Origin: DASYAN01 sp963727755
GTDB taxonomy: Bacteria > Chloroflexota > Ktedonobacteria > Ktedonobacterales > Ktedonobacteraceae
DNA: 64,000 bases
Reading direction: 5' to 3'
Assembly: GCA_963727755.1 (NCBI GenBank)
Contig: CAVSHN010000012.1
Location: 62,001-126,000 of the forward strand
The translations under genes were made by a program, and so were the position numbers. Of this stretch, positions 1 through 9,437 are shown piece by piece; positions within the stretch are counted from its first letter, which is position 1; each line of letters opens with the position of its first letter. Under the pieces are notes generated by a model. That model was not told the origin of the DNA and did no database searches. It saw only the letters and a list, made by a program, of their open reading frames with translations.

Positions 1-1
1 C

Positions 2-1081
2 CTTTCCACTGAGTCGCTCCAGATCAATCCCTTCGAGTTGTATGGTGTAGCGGAAACACCAGAAGTTGATGAGGTCGTGCAAAAAGAAGAGGGGAACTTT
101 TTCCGTGAGAAGATCTTGAACCTGATTACCTTGCTAGAGTTGATGTTGTCAGACGAAGGAATCCTTCCCCAAATGGAGAAAGCATTCCTGTATCAATGTT
201 TGATCAAAACCTACGAGAACCGTGGGATCACGATGGACCCAGCGACCCACAATCGCCAGCCACCCAACATGCAAGAGTTCTTCGTGATTCTCTCAAGTGC
301 GCTCCGCGGAGATGACCGCTTTGGGGTGAGCAAAGATACCTATGGACTGAGCCAACGTTTGGAACGCTATTTGCACCTGTTCCCAAATAAAACTCGCTTA
401 GCGCTAAATAATCGCTATGTTGATTTCAATATCCGCGAGCTGAGTGAAACGCTCAAACCGATCGGGCTCTTTATGATCACGGAATTCTTGTGGACAAAGA
501 TGCGACAGGCACGACGCTCCAATATTATCAAGTCCAATACCATCATTTTAATAGATGAGGCTTGGTTGCTGATGCAGTTTCACCAAGGAGCCAAGTTCTT
601 GGAAGAGTTTGCCAGGAGAATTCGTAAATATGGGGGAGGACTCTGGTGTACGACACAGAACTCCGACGACTTCTTAGGCTCGGATGAAGGCAAAACCATT
701 TTGGCGATGTCAACGATGAAGTTCTTGATGAAGCAAGATCCCAGTACGATTAACTCCGTGGTACGTACGTTCAATCTCAGTCCAAAGCAAAAGTCCTTCT
801 TGCTAGGGGCCAGACGTGGTGAAGGATTGTTCGCAACCAAGATCTGGACCCAAATGCAAGTTGTGGCCTCTCCCAGGGAAACAGAGATGGCCAATACCAC
901 TCTAATTTCTCAGGCTCAGGCTCAGATGCAAAAAGCCTTTCTTGAGCAGGACTTGCAGCAGATGGCGGAATTGAACAGCAAGCTGGAGGCTAATAAAACT
1001 GCTTCTGACAAGAACGGCTCACGAGGGAATTGTAGCAGTAATTCGCCTCCATCTCCTCACATGCAACAGGGAAGAGGATGA
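2..1081 (+). CDS. VirB4/TraC-type conjugation ATPase, C-terminal part
   Basis: The frame is open to the left edge, so this is the C-terminal part of a larger protein. The first residues include INPFEL, a stretch typical of VirB4-like ATPases. A Walker B strand (IILIDEAW) lies near residue 180, followed by EEFARRIRKYGGGLWCTTQN, the helix-and-sensor region of this family. VirB4 is the cytoplasmic ATPase that powers type IV secretion and conjugative pilus assembly. The Walker A motif must lie upstream of the window. The last 60 residues are Gln/Ala/Ser rich and probably a coiled-coil tail. It suggests a conjugative or integrative element to the left. No other T4SS gene is visible to the right, only a possible 17-codon ORF at 1089-1142. 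Confidence 0.85.
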   Translation, partial: LSTESLQINPFELYGVAETPEVDEVVQKEEGNFFREKILNLITLLELMLSDEGILPQMEKAFLYQCLIKTYENRGITMDPATHNRQPPNMQEFFVILSSALRGDDRFGVSKDTYGLSQRLERYLHLFPNKTRLALNNRYVDFNIRELSETLKPIGLFMITEFLWTKMRQARRSNIIKSNTIILIDEAWLLMQFHQGAKFLEEFARRIRKYGGGLWCTTQNSDDFLGSDEGKTILAMSTMKFLMKQDPSTINSVVRTFNLSPKQKSFLLGARRGEGLFATKIWTQMQVVASPRETEMANTTLISQAQAQMQKAFLEQDLQQMAELNSKLEANKTASDKNGSRGNCSSNSPPSPHMQQGRG

Positions 1082-1189
1082 CTAATCATGATCTTTGACT
1101 TTTTAGTCTGGCTATTGTCTGTACAATCATGGCCGCACTAATTTGTCAAACATCATCATTATTCCCCCAATTGGGGCGGACGGCGCTCC

Positions 1190-1265
1190 AACCGCCCAGG
1201 GACGCGACTACGTTGGGGTGTCAGAAGCTGCAGAACTTCAGTCCCCGTGGAGTGTCACTATCATT
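1190..1265 (+). mobile_element. Possible IS200/IS605-type right-end scar
   Basis: The stretch contains a nested hairpin (GGGG...CCCC enclosing GAAG...CTTC, about 1216-1245) followed by CCCCGTGGAGTGTCAC. This looks like the right end of IS605-group elements, where the TnpB guide-RNA scaffold sits. No tnpA or tnpB remains next to it. The resemblance is from memory of such ends, so this is a weak call. The rest of 1143-1324 shows nothing else. Confidence 0.3.
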
Positions 1266-1324
1266 CAATTGAAGGGCGCTGAACTGGATGCTTCTTTCTG
1301 AGGGGGAGATCTCAGAGAGCAAGC

Positions 1325-2524
1325 TCAATTCAGGTGCCAGAGCAGGAAGAGTAGGAAAAACAAGAAAGCATGAGGAGATGTTTTTGCTTCACTAGTCAGG
1401 GCATTTGCTAGCCCTGTAGCTTCATACGTGTTCATCGGAGCTGTAGCTGCATCATAATTTAAAAATTTACCGTTTGCCAGTTCCACTGCTTTTGGTAAAG
1501 AAGGAGGATGTACGGCTAGGCATATCTCTCCAGCTTTCATTGAGCCTGGATAGGATGGCATGAAGGCATGAAAGCTTAGTATAGTTGCTAGTGAGATGAC
1601 ACCAGAAAGAATAATGACCAGCCACAACGATTTAAGATTTAAATCCAGAAATGACTTGTGGGGTTCTTTCGGAAGCGGTTTTTCTGCAAGGAGCTTAAAG
1701 TGATTTTCAGCTCTTGACGTGAATAGAGCCTTAATTGCGTCCTCCTCATTGGACTCATACTCTGAGTCTAGTGATGTCCATTTTCGCTGTGTGTTGCAAC
1801 TTTCAGGTTTGGCGGCGTGTGCTTGCTGTATGCTGACCCTCTCAAGCTCAGCAGTTTGTGCTGTTAATGCATCCGGTTCCCATACAACCTTTAAGGATGG
1901 GGAAGAAATGCATTCGGTTTCCATACAGCCAATTTGGACTGGGGAAGCAAATGCATTTGAGGATGCATTACGCTGAACGTTGACGGTCTCATACCAACTT
2001 GCGTTCCGTGGGACAAATTCTATATGGGTAGTTTCACTTCGTTGTCCCTCGTTGGAGAATGGTCTCTCTGAATGCAGATTGGTATCAAGTTCAGCAGTTT
2101 GTGCTGTTAATGTATCCGGTTCCCATACAACATTTAATGATGGGGAAGTGGATGCGCTTGAGAATGCATTTGAGGATGTATTACGCTGAACGCTAACAGT
2201 ATCAGGTTTGGCCGTGTGTCGGTGCTGAGTTCTACAACTCTCAGGTTCAGTAATGTGTTCTGCTTGCTGAATGCTGGCAGTCTCAGGTTCAGCAGCGTGT
2301 CGGTGCTGAGTTCTACGACTCTCAAGTTCAGGAATTAACCCGAGCTGTTCAAGGCTTTTCCCAAACAGTCGAGAGAGCTGCTGACGATAAAAAAGACTGG
2401 GAAAGGCGGTACCACGCTCCCATCTGCTTACTGTGTAAGTATTAGTTCCAAGCTTTTTGGCAAGCAGGGTTTGTGTCCATCCCTGAAGATTGCGTTCTTG
2501 CTTTAGTTGCTCATTCCATTTCAT
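1325..2524 (-). CDS. XRE-family helix-turn-helix membrane protein with palindrome-derived repeats
   Basis: Residues 1-65 form an XRE/Cro-type helix-turn-helix domain (ERNLQGWTQTLLAKKLGTN, then TVSRWERGTAFPS), so it should bind DNA. Residues 70-270 are low-complexity repeats, with HAAEPES/TQHRH units and two or three copies of a segment reading SPSLNVVWEPD. That segment corresponds on DNA to palindromic elements also found at 26655-26807. A membrane helix (LWLVIILSGVISLATILSF) lies near residue 302 and a second hydrophobic stretch closes the C-terminus. A helix-turn-helix joined to a membrane anchor suggests signalling across the membrane to a promoter, but ligand and target are unknown. The ATG start at 2522-2524 begins the HTH domain directly. 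The gene is divergent from the MerR-like gene at 2993. Confidence 0.75.
   Translation of the reverse strand: MKWNEQLKQERNLQGWTQTLLAKKLGTNTYTVSRWERGTAFPSLFYRQQLSRLFGKSLEQLGLIPELESRRTQHRHAAEPETASIQQAEHITEPESCRTQHRHTAKPDTVSVQRNTSSNAFSSASTSPSLNVVWEPDTLTAQTAELDTNLHSERPFSNEGQRSETTHIEFVPRNASWYETVNVQRNASSNAFASPVQIGCMETECISSPSLKVVWEPDALTAQTAELERVSIQQAHAAKPESCNTQRKWTSLDSEYESNEEDAIKALFTSRAENHFKLLAEKPLPKEPHKSFLDLNLKSLWLVIILSGVISLATILSFHAFMPSYPGSMKAGEICLAVHPPSLPKAVELANGKFLNYDAATAPMNTYEATGLANALTSEAKTSPHAFLFFLLFLLWHLN
1866..1958. repeat. Two palindromic elements inside the XRE gene
   Basis: Two overlapping copies of the element CATTCGGTTCCCATACAAC...GGGGAAGNAAATGCATTT. The ends pair as inverted repeats around the AATGCAT core. 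The copies are diverged relatives of the three tandem copies at 26655-26807. They are in frame and translated on the minus strand. Confidence 0.7.
2108..2158. repeat. Palindromic element, third copy in the XRE gene
   Basis: Contains CGGTTCCCATACAACATTT followed by AATGATGGGGAAG, nearly identical to the core of the elements at 26655-26807. It is translated on the minus strand as SPSLNVVWEPD. Confidence 0.65.
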
Positions 2525-2680
2525 TGCTTATTCCTCTTTTGAAACGAATTAAGGATTGTACCTCTCCTGTCAGATTAATAGTCCTTGCTGTTTACAATAG
2601 TTATGGACATGAGCCATCCCAAATTTTGCGAGCTGATGTTCGATGTACATCAATCTAGCTGCTCGACAAACGAGATTCGA

Positions 2681-2730
2681 GGCGTTCGGTTCGCATACAG
2701 CCTGCTCAGGACTGGCGGACAGAATGTATT
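2681..2730. repeat. Degenerate copy of the palindromic element
   Basis: GCGTTCGGTTCGCATACAGCC followed by GGACTGG resembles the second element inside the XRE gene (ATTCGGTTTCCATACAGCC ... GGACTGGGG). It lies in the non-coding divergent region between the XRE and MerR-like genes. Confidence 0.4.
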
Positions 2731-2891
2731 ACAGAATGCCTCGTAGAAAGGGTGGCTTGCCCTTTTATGAGGTTGCAGGAGGGGTCCTCTGTTCCTTTCT
2801 TCCTTGCATTTAATATATCGCTGAGGGTGACAGAAGTGTTACAATTGCAGAGATGTCCCCTTTTTACTGACGTTTTGATATAAGGTCGAAA

Positions 2892-2931
2892 GTCATTGCA
2901 CAGTGATGTCATTGCACCGTGATGGTATAAT
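2892..2931 (+). promoter_or_regulatory. Extended -10 promoter with tandem 16-bp operator-like repeats
   Basis: GTCATTGCACAGTGAT (2892-2907) is followed immediately by GTCATTGCACCGTGAT (2908-2923), one mismatch apart. Next comes TGGTATAAT, an extended -10 element with a perfect TATAAT at 2926-2931. No good -35 is present, which fits an activator-dependent or extended -10 promoter. The repeats overlap where -35 contacts would be made, so the MerR-like product encoded just downstream may bind here. That link is inferred. Confidence 0.5.
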
Positions 2932-2992
2932 CAACCTCAGATTGAGCGTTTACAAGTGTGCTGAGACCACAACTCTTCGGGAGGAGGGATGG

Positions 2993-3658
2993 ATGTCATC
3001 GCAATCAGGAGAAGAGTGGTTGAGTTTACGTGAAGCAGCGGAGTTGCTTGGTATGCATCCAGCGACAGTGCGTGTGTGGGCAGATCGCAACGAAATTCCC
3101 TCGCGCCGCACTAGTGGAGGGCATCGTCGTTTTCGTCGTGCTGATATCGAAGCTCGCCTGCGAGAAGAGACAGAGCCAAAACAAGATCCAGTAGTTCTCT
3201 TGCTGATCCAGAGTTTGCTGGGACGTATTCGTATTGCCTTTACTGATGGAACCATGAATGCGTTCCCTTGGTATCAACATTTCGACAGTGCAGCCCGCGA
3301 CAGCTATCGCCAGTTAGGGCAGCGATTACTGAATTTGCTGATGCGGGCCCTTAGTAAAAATCAAGAGATTAAAAACACCCATCAAGATGATTTGAAAGAA
3401 GAGGCAGTAGAACTGGGAAGTGAATACGGCACTATCACACGCAAATCACATGTTCAGGTTGCAGATGCTGTTCGTGCTTTCCTATACTTCCAAACACTGG
3501 TAAATGAAGGGATATTTCAACTTGCTGAAGTACGCAGTGTTCACAGTCAGGATGTTTCTTGGATCGAGAGCCTCTATCAGATTCAGAATATTACCAACGA
3601 AATTCTCCCCGCATTAATCGATGCTGCCCTCCAACCAGCTGATCCGAAGAGTCTATAG
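2993..3658 (+). CDS. MerR/excisionase-type helix-turn-helix regulator
   Basis: Residues 8-58 carry a MerR-like winged helix (LSLREAAELLGMHPATVRVW, then a GGHRRFRRADIEARL wing), as in excisionase/BldC-type DNA-binding proteins. The remaining 150 residues are predicted helical and include YGTITRKSHVQVADAVRAFL; they may be a sensor or dimerisation domain related to RsbRD-like N-terminal modules, but this is a guess. ATG 2993 is preferred over the longer frame from 2903 because GGAGGAGGG lies 5 nt upstream and the HTH starts right after. The promoter at 2926 leaves a leader of about 55 nt. Two adjacent 16-bp repeats upstream suggest autoregulation. Confidence 0.75.
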   Translation: MSSQSGEEWLSLREAAELLGMHPATVRVWADRNEIPSRRTSGGHRRFRRADIEARLREETEPKQDPVVLLLIQSLLGRIRIAFTDGTMNAFPWYQHFDSAARDSYRQLGQRLLNLLMRALSKNQEIKNTHQDDLKEEAVELGSEYGTITRKSHVQVADAVRAFLYFQTLVNEGIFQLAEVRSVHSQDVSWIESLYQIQNITNEILPALIDAALQPADPKSL

Positions 3659-3758
3659 AAGAAAGAATTGTATAGACATTTCCAAGTCGCTTCATTTGTC
3701 ATGTAGTTGTCTGGTTTTTTCCTGGAAAATCCCTCTCTCATTGGGTATTGTTAGTGAT

Positions 3759-4124
3759 ATGAGTATACTACTACCTCAATCATCTACATCGTTGCGGGAG
3801 AGAGCGCAACGCTATCTGGAGCGTAAATGCGTGCGCCAGGAACGTGCCTGTGCAGGCATGCAAGTGAATGGAGCCGAGCCAACTCTTCAGCTCCCCGACT
3901 GCGTGCCAGATTTGCAGACTTCGATGCCTGCTCCTGTAGCATTGTCTCAGGACGAAGACCAGCTGCAACTTGTCACTGGTGGAGTTCTGTCTTTGTCATC
4001 TTTGTCTAGAAATCGTCAGTCTATCAATATGCAGGCTGTAACCTCTAGAGGGCAAAGGTCTGCCCAAAGACAGAGAAAGATCTCGCTGCATTACATAGCA
4101 CGCAAATATTCACGGTGGAATTGA
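3759..4124 (+). CDS. Detached N-terminal cytoplasmic tail of the downstream PBP
   Basis: This 121-codon frame is in the same reading frame as the PBP at 4125 and is separated from it by a single TGA (4122-4124). Its end, KISLHYIARKYSRWN, corresponds in position to KKLRLNFMHAAAMDRKS just before the membrane helix of the second PBP (6520), which keeps a 110-residue cytoplasmic tail. It therefore looks like the tail of the first PBP cut off by a nonsense codon. It has no clear ribosome-binding site and no recognisable domain. It could be non-coding if PBP translation starts at the TTG at 4125. Confidence 0.4.
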   Translation: MSILLPQSSTSLRERAQRYLERKCVRQERACAGMQVNGAEPTLQLPDCVPDLQTSMPAPVALSQDEDQLQLVTGGVLSLSSLSRNRQSINMQAVTSRGQRSAQRQRKISLHYIARKYSRWN

Positions 4125-6314
4125 TTGAGTAAACAACGTTCTTTCGAGCATTTCTGGGTCATCCTCTTGAGCGCAGTGGCGGCAGTGATGATTATCTTTC
4201 TGACCGCTATGAGTGGGAGTGCATTTATTGGTTACCGCTTTTATGTCTCGACACAGGAACAGTACAACTCACTGATACTTACTTTACGAAGCTTTGTGCC
4301 ACGCGATAATCTCAAAATGTTCGACGTGAATGGCATCCCTATTGGTCAGTTGATGGATCGAGGCCTTCATACATCGGTTACATATGACCAAATAGCGCAA
4401 AATATGATCAATGCCACTGTCTCTACTGAAGATAAAGACTTCTGGACAAATTCTGGTATTAATATCCAGCGTATCATACAAGCAGCCTTACAAGACCTGG
4501 AAAAGGGACATGTTGTTGAGGGTGGTAGCACAATTACACAACAACTGATTAAGAATCTGGTCCTGCAAAATCAGGCACAGGACATTACTCGCAAGCTCCA
4601 AGAGGTTGTGCTGACACCGCAGATCAATAGCCACTATAGTAAACAAGCTATCATGGAAATGTATCTGAATAGTATCTACTATGGTGAACAGGCCTATGGT
4701 GTTGACACTGCAGCCAATGTTTACTTTGGACTGGAGGATCAGCCTGGAAAATCTGCGGCTTCGCAATTGGATCTTGCGCAGGCGGCTATGCTTGCAGGTC
4801 TTCCCAGTGCACCAAACGGGTATAACCCATGGGTCAACTTAGATGCTGCCATTGATCGTCTGACCGAGGTTCTCAATCTTATGCACAGGGATGGCTATAT
4901 CACTGTCGATCAGGAACAGGCAGCACTCAGCGAGGCACGGAGCCCTGGTTTTCTCAAGCGTCCGACAGATCTGACCCAGCCTGCACCGCAGTTCTTTGAC
5001 TTTGTGCTGGAACAACTGGAAAAACAGTTCCATATGACACGCGATCAGTTATCTCTCTCGGATATGCGTGTCTATACTACACTGGATTTGAAGCTGCAAA
5101 ACCAAATTTTGAAGATTGCGCAGGCACAGGTTGCTAGCTTGCAAGGCAGCAATGTAACCAATGCCGCTGAAGTGCTGATTGACTATCACACTGGGGCTGT
5201 TCGTACTCTGCTGGGCAATGTTCATCCAGATACAGATTACTTCGATGTGGCGACGGATGGTTATCGCCAGCCAGGCTCTTCTTTCAAGCCATATGTCTAT
5301 GTCACAGCCTTTGAGCAGGGTGTTTCACCTGGACAAGCCGTTGACGATACTCCACTCTCTATTCCCCAATCTGGTCGACCACCCTTCAGGCCTCAGAATT
5401 ACTCTCGTAGCTTTTATGGTCATATGACTCTTCGCTGCGCTTTGCAGAACTCGCTAAACATTCCCACTGTCAAGGTCATAGAACATGTGGGTGTTCAGAA
5501 TGCTATTAATACGATGCAGGAAATGGGCATTACAGATTATAGAGGTGATTTGAATGATACAGTGGCATTGGGGAGTTTGGCTGTTCACCTGATTGATCAT
5601 ACATCGGCTATTGGCACCTTCGCTGATGGCGGCGTCCACGTGCCATATTACACCATCCAAAAAGTAGAGTTTGCCAATACCCATCGGGTATTCGAGCATG
5701 CGCAGGTTCCAGGAACGCGTGTTATCAGCCCCCAGCTTGCCTATATGATGACTGACGTGTTGAGAGATAATAGTGATCGGGCCCCCGAATTTGGCTATTG
5801 CAACCCTCTCAATCTGCGTACAGATGGCACCTGTTACGGCCCTGTGCTACCCTCTGCGGCAAAGACGGGCACAACTGATAATTTTCGTGACACGTGGACA
5901 GTTGGCTATACCTCGGATTATGTCCTTGGTGTTTGGGTTGGCAATAATAATGATTTGCCAATGATCAATATCAATGGGATCACTGGTGCGGCTCCTATCT
6001 GGCACGATGCTATGCTAGCTGCCGAGGCAGGGCATTCCCCCCAGCCATTTACCAACCCGGGAGGTATGGTAAAAGTTGAGCAGCACTATTCGGATGGGGT
6101 AGCAACGGACGACTGGTATCTGGCGGGTCAGGTGCCTGAATCAGTGTTGAGTAATAAATCCTCATCAAAATCACTGGAGTCTAACAATGATCACCATCAG
6201 CAGCCAGCAACCGTACGGCCATATTGCGGTTCGTATACCTTTGATTCTCAACCCCCACCACCTCGTAGTCAGCCTACGGACGGGCACGTTCCTCCTGGTC
6301 AGGACTGGTGGTGA
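4125..6314 (+). CDS. Class A penicillin-binding protein (transglycosylase/transpeptidase)
   Basis: Bifunctional peptidoglycan synthase: it polymerises lipid II and cross-links the stem peptides outside the membrane. A membrane helix (FWVILLSAVAAVMIIFLTA) begins near residue 10. The GT51 domain carries the catalytic-Glu motif EDKDFW near residue 102, GGSTITQQLIKN near 133 and the EMYLN/YYGEQAYG motifs near 185. The transpeptidase has SxxK (GSSFKP, about 384), SxN (SLN, about 443) and KTGT (about 579). All active-site motifs are intact. The start shown is TTG; the frame continues upstream through a TGA into a tail-like ORF, so the true gene may begin at 3759 with one nonsense mutation. The C-terminal 60 residues are Pro/Ser rich. 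Next to it lies a broken paralogue. Confidence 0.9.
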   Translation: MSKQRSFEHFWVILLSAVAAVMIIFLTAMSGSAFIGYRFYVSTQEQYNSLILTLRSFVPRDNLKMFDVNGIPIGQLMDRGLHTSVTYDQIAQNMINATVSTEDKDFWTNSGINIQRIIQAALQDLEKGHVVEGGSTITQQLIKNLVLQNQAQDITRKLQEVVLTPQINSHYSKQAIMEMYLNSIYYGEQAYGVDTAANVYFGLEDQPGKSAASQLDLAQAAMLAGLPSAPNGYNPWVNLDAAIDRLTEVLNLMHRDGYITVDQEQAALSEARSPGFLKRPTDLTQPAPQFFDFVLEQLEKQFHMTRDQLSLSDMRVYTTLDLKLQNQILKIAQAQVASLQGSNVTNAAEVLIDYHTGAVRTLLGNVHPDTDYFDVATDGYRQPGSSFKPYVYVTAFEQGVSPGQAVDDTPLSIPQSGRPPFRPQNYSRSFYGHMTLRCALQNSLNIPTVKVIEHVGVQNAINTMQEMGITDYRGDLNDTVALGSLAVHLIDHTSAIGTFADGGVHVPYYTIQKVEFANTHRVFEHAQVPGTRVISPQLAYMMTDVLRDNSDRAPEFGYCNPLNLRTDGTCYGPVLPSAAKTGTTDNFRDTWTVGYTSDYVLGVWVGNNNDLPMININGITGAAPIWHDAMLAAEAGHSPQPFTNPGGMVKVEQHYSDGVATDDWYLAGQVPESVLSNKSSSKSLESNNDHHQQPATVRPYCGSYTFDSQPPPPRSQPTDGHVPPGQDWW

Positions 6315-6519
6315 GGTTGCAAGACTTCCTGGTTGGCTTGTTGGTTACTATCCCTTCGTTTATCCCGTCTATATCTAATAGTGTCATTTTGCCTGTCTGT
6401 CTGCTAAGAAAAGTGTATTGGCTCGTGTACAATATATTTAAGTACAGGCAATTGATTAAGTATGTTGCGAATTCGCTGCGACAAATAATTTCACAAAGAT
6501 AGAAAAAGAGGTTTAACAA

Positions 6520-8838
6520 ATGGGGGTTGGAAATCATTCAAGGGATCTATCTTCTCAGCCGAAATTTGATGTGAGCGGGATGGAGATAACGCCGCAGGTG
6601 ACCAATAGCCATGAGATCGGTTCTCCTCAAGCGGTTCTTCCAGCTAAACTGCCTCTCCATAGTCAGGCAGCTGTGGCACAGCGGCTCAATGATGTTCCAG
6701 AGAAACCCGTCGCTGGTCTCATGTATAGTGCTCCTCATCTTCATGTGCATCCTGTTGGCTGGCGTACGAAGCGGTATGCTAAGCGCAAAAAGCTGCGCCT
6801 CAATTTCATGCATGCTGCTGCTATGGATCGCAAAAGCACGCTTACCTTACGTCATCTGGCGCTTGGCTTACTTACGCTGATAGTGATCTCGTCCATCGCT
6901 TTTGCAACAGTTTCTAGCTTTATAGGGGCAACGCAGCAGCGCTTTGGCAACGACGTTGTGCGATTTGAAGACATTCTTCCAGGAGATAGCCTGCGCCTTT
7001 ATGATATGCACGGACAGCTAATTTATGAAGCCACTGACCAGGGTTTGCAAATCAGTGTTCCTCTTTCTCAAATTTCGCATAATATGAAGAATGCCCAGGT
7101 CGCTATTGAAGATCAGAATTTCTGGAAAAATCCTGGCTATGATATTACGGGTATTATACGTGCAACTATGGACGATTTGACGAGTGGCCACGTTGTCTCT
7201 GGCGGGAGCACGATTACCCAACAATTGATTAAAAATACACTTGTTGGTAATAGAGAGACAATATTGCGCAAATTGCAGGAGATTATCCTGGCTCCAGATG
7301 TGACACGCTACTATACCAAAGAGCAGATACTAGACATGTATCTGAATACGACCTATTATGGTGAGCAATCTTATGGCGTTGAGGCAGCGGCACAGACCTA
7401 CTATGGTTTGCAAGACACACCCAAAGCTATGGCTGCTTCTCAACTGGATATTGCTCAGTCTGCAATGCTGGCTGGTATTGTGAGTTCACCCTCAGCTCAT
7501 GATCCATACCTTCATCCTCATGCAGCTCTGAAATCGCATGCAAGAAGTGTTGCACCAGATGTACTTGCAAGGGTATATCACTGCCACTCAGCGGGTCGAG
7601 GCGCTTCATGAGGCTGAACAACCCAACTTTCTTAAGCCGGGAACCATACCTTCTAATCTTGCTCCGCATTTCAACTATTATGTTTTAAAAGAACTGACTC
7701 AGGTATTACATGTTAAAATGGTAGATCTCTCACGCTCTGGCCTAGTTGTCTCGACGACGCTCGATCTGCCATACCAGAATCAGGTCTTAAAGATTGCGCA
7801 GCAGCAGATTGCGGCTTTGAAGGGGCATAATGTGAAAGATGCAGCCGAGGTAGCTATCGACTATCGCACCGGGGCTATTCGTACACTGCTAGGTAACATC
7901 AATCCGGATCGAGATCAATTTGATGTGGCCTCAGAAGGTTTCCGTCAGGCTGGTTCATCATTTAAGCCTTTTATCTACGTCACGGCGTTTGAGCAAGGTA
8001 TTAGTCCTGGTATGCCAGTACTTGATGCCCCGATAACCTTTCAGATGTGCTGTGGATTGCCACCCTATACGCCACACAATTACGACAATGGCTATAAGGG
8101 GGTGATTTCGTGGCGCACGGCTTTGCAGAAACTCGCTCAACATTCCTGCGATTAAGCTAAATGCGCAGATTGGCTATCTAAATGGTTTGGCAACAGCCCA
8201 AAAGATGGGTATTACCGAGTACTGAGGGCACTCCTAACCTGACATTGGTGCTAGGATCGCTAGGCACCCATTTACTAGACGAAACGTCGGCATACGGGGC
8301 ATTTGGGAATGCTGGTGTGCATGTTCAGAAGCACTCAATTGACACGATCAAGGATAGTTGGGGGCATCTCATCTACCAGTTCAATGTTAAGGCCAATAGT
8401 CAGCTAGTTATAACTCCTCAAGCGGCCTTTGTTATGACGAGTGTGTTAAGCGACAATAACGCACGTATACCTGATTTTGGCAAATGTAGCCCACTCTGGC
8501 TCTATAGTAATACCATGAGCCAGTGTTATGCAGGCAATCCTGGTATGGTTCGGCTAGCAGCAGCTAAGACTGGTACGACTAATGACTTCAAAGATAGCTT
8601 GACAGTGGGTTACACACCCGATGGCTATGTGATAGGTGTCTGGGCTGGCAATGATGACAACTCGCAGATGGTTGATGTGAATGGTATTATGGGGGCTGCG
8701 CCCATCTGGCATGATGCCATGCTCCTAGCTGAGCAGGGGTACCCGGTCAAGAATTTTCCTGGCCCCCCTAGTGGGGTCGTGCAGAAAACAGTGCACTATC
8801 CTGGTATCACGACCACGGATTGGTATATACAGAACTAA
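6520..8838 (+). pseudogene. Second class A penicillin-binding protein, three frameshifts
   Basis: Paralogue of the PBP at 4125. The first frame (6520-about 7536) encodes a 110-residue cytoplasmic tail, a membrane helix near residue 115 and a complete GT51 domain (EDQNFW, GGSTITQQLIKN). Alignment with the neighbour places a 1-nt loss near 7536, a 1-nt gain near 8129 (CAGAAACTCGCT should read as NSLNIP) and a 1-nt gain near 8223 (ITEY then EGTPNLTLVLGS). SxxK (GSSFKP) and KTGT survive in separate frames. As sequenced, only the transglycosylase part could be made from the first start. The start at 6520 has AGAGG about 10 nt upstream. Likely a decaying duplicate, unless the indels are sequencing errors. 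Confidence 0.8.
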
Positions 8839-9437
8839 TTCAAAGTTGTCCCTTCTAGTATACGAAGGCTTAAGTACATCCACGAGAGATATGTAGGGAT
8901 GGCCTAAGAATAATTTGCTCTTTTGTGCAAGCTATTATCAACATAAAAGTGTTAAGTTAAGCCTTGGTCATTCCTACGCCCGCAAAAAAAACCTGTCCTA
9001 AGGAGAAACCATGCTCTTTTACGATCTTGGTGGTGATACCTTTTATACGGTCCTTTTACAAAGAAAAGGCGATAGCTTAGAGTATCTAGTCATATCAGCA
9101 GCAGATTGTGTGACAGTTAATATAAGAGCAGAGATGTATAAACTTTTCCCCAAGATATTGAAAAGATATCTACTAAATAAGCAACATGAGATAATATATC
9201 TGATAATATAATGCATACGAAAAGCATTAATTCTATGCGCTATACTGTAACTTATATGAATTATGCCTCGCGATCGCAGAGAAAATGCGAAAATGTCCCT
9301 TGAAAAGTGCGCTAACTTCTTCCATAATATTGTTATGAATATTGAATGCTGATTACTGGTGCAAGTCAAATTTAGTGCGATTTAAGAGTATTAGTAATTT
9401 TTGAGATCATTTTCTAAGTGTACAGGAGATAATTGAT
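8839..9437. other. Mostly non-coding region with one small ORF
   Basis: AT-rich region between the PBP pair and the hypothetical gene at 9438. Apart from the 66-codon ORF at 9011 I see no RNA gene, transposon end or convincing terminator. Confidence 0.4.
9011..9211 (+). CDS. Small hypothetical protein (66 aa)
   Basis: ATG preceded at 5-6 nt by TAAGGAG, a strong ribosome-binding site, which is the main argument that it is translated. The product starts MLFYDLGGDTFYTVLLQRKG and ends in a hydrophobic EIIYLII. I recognise no family. The codon use is AT-rich like the surrounding non-coding DNA, so it may be spurious. Confidence 0.35.
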   Translation: MLFYDLGGDTFYTVLLQRKGDSLEYLVISAADCVTVNIRAEMYKLFPKILKRYLLNKQHEIIYLII

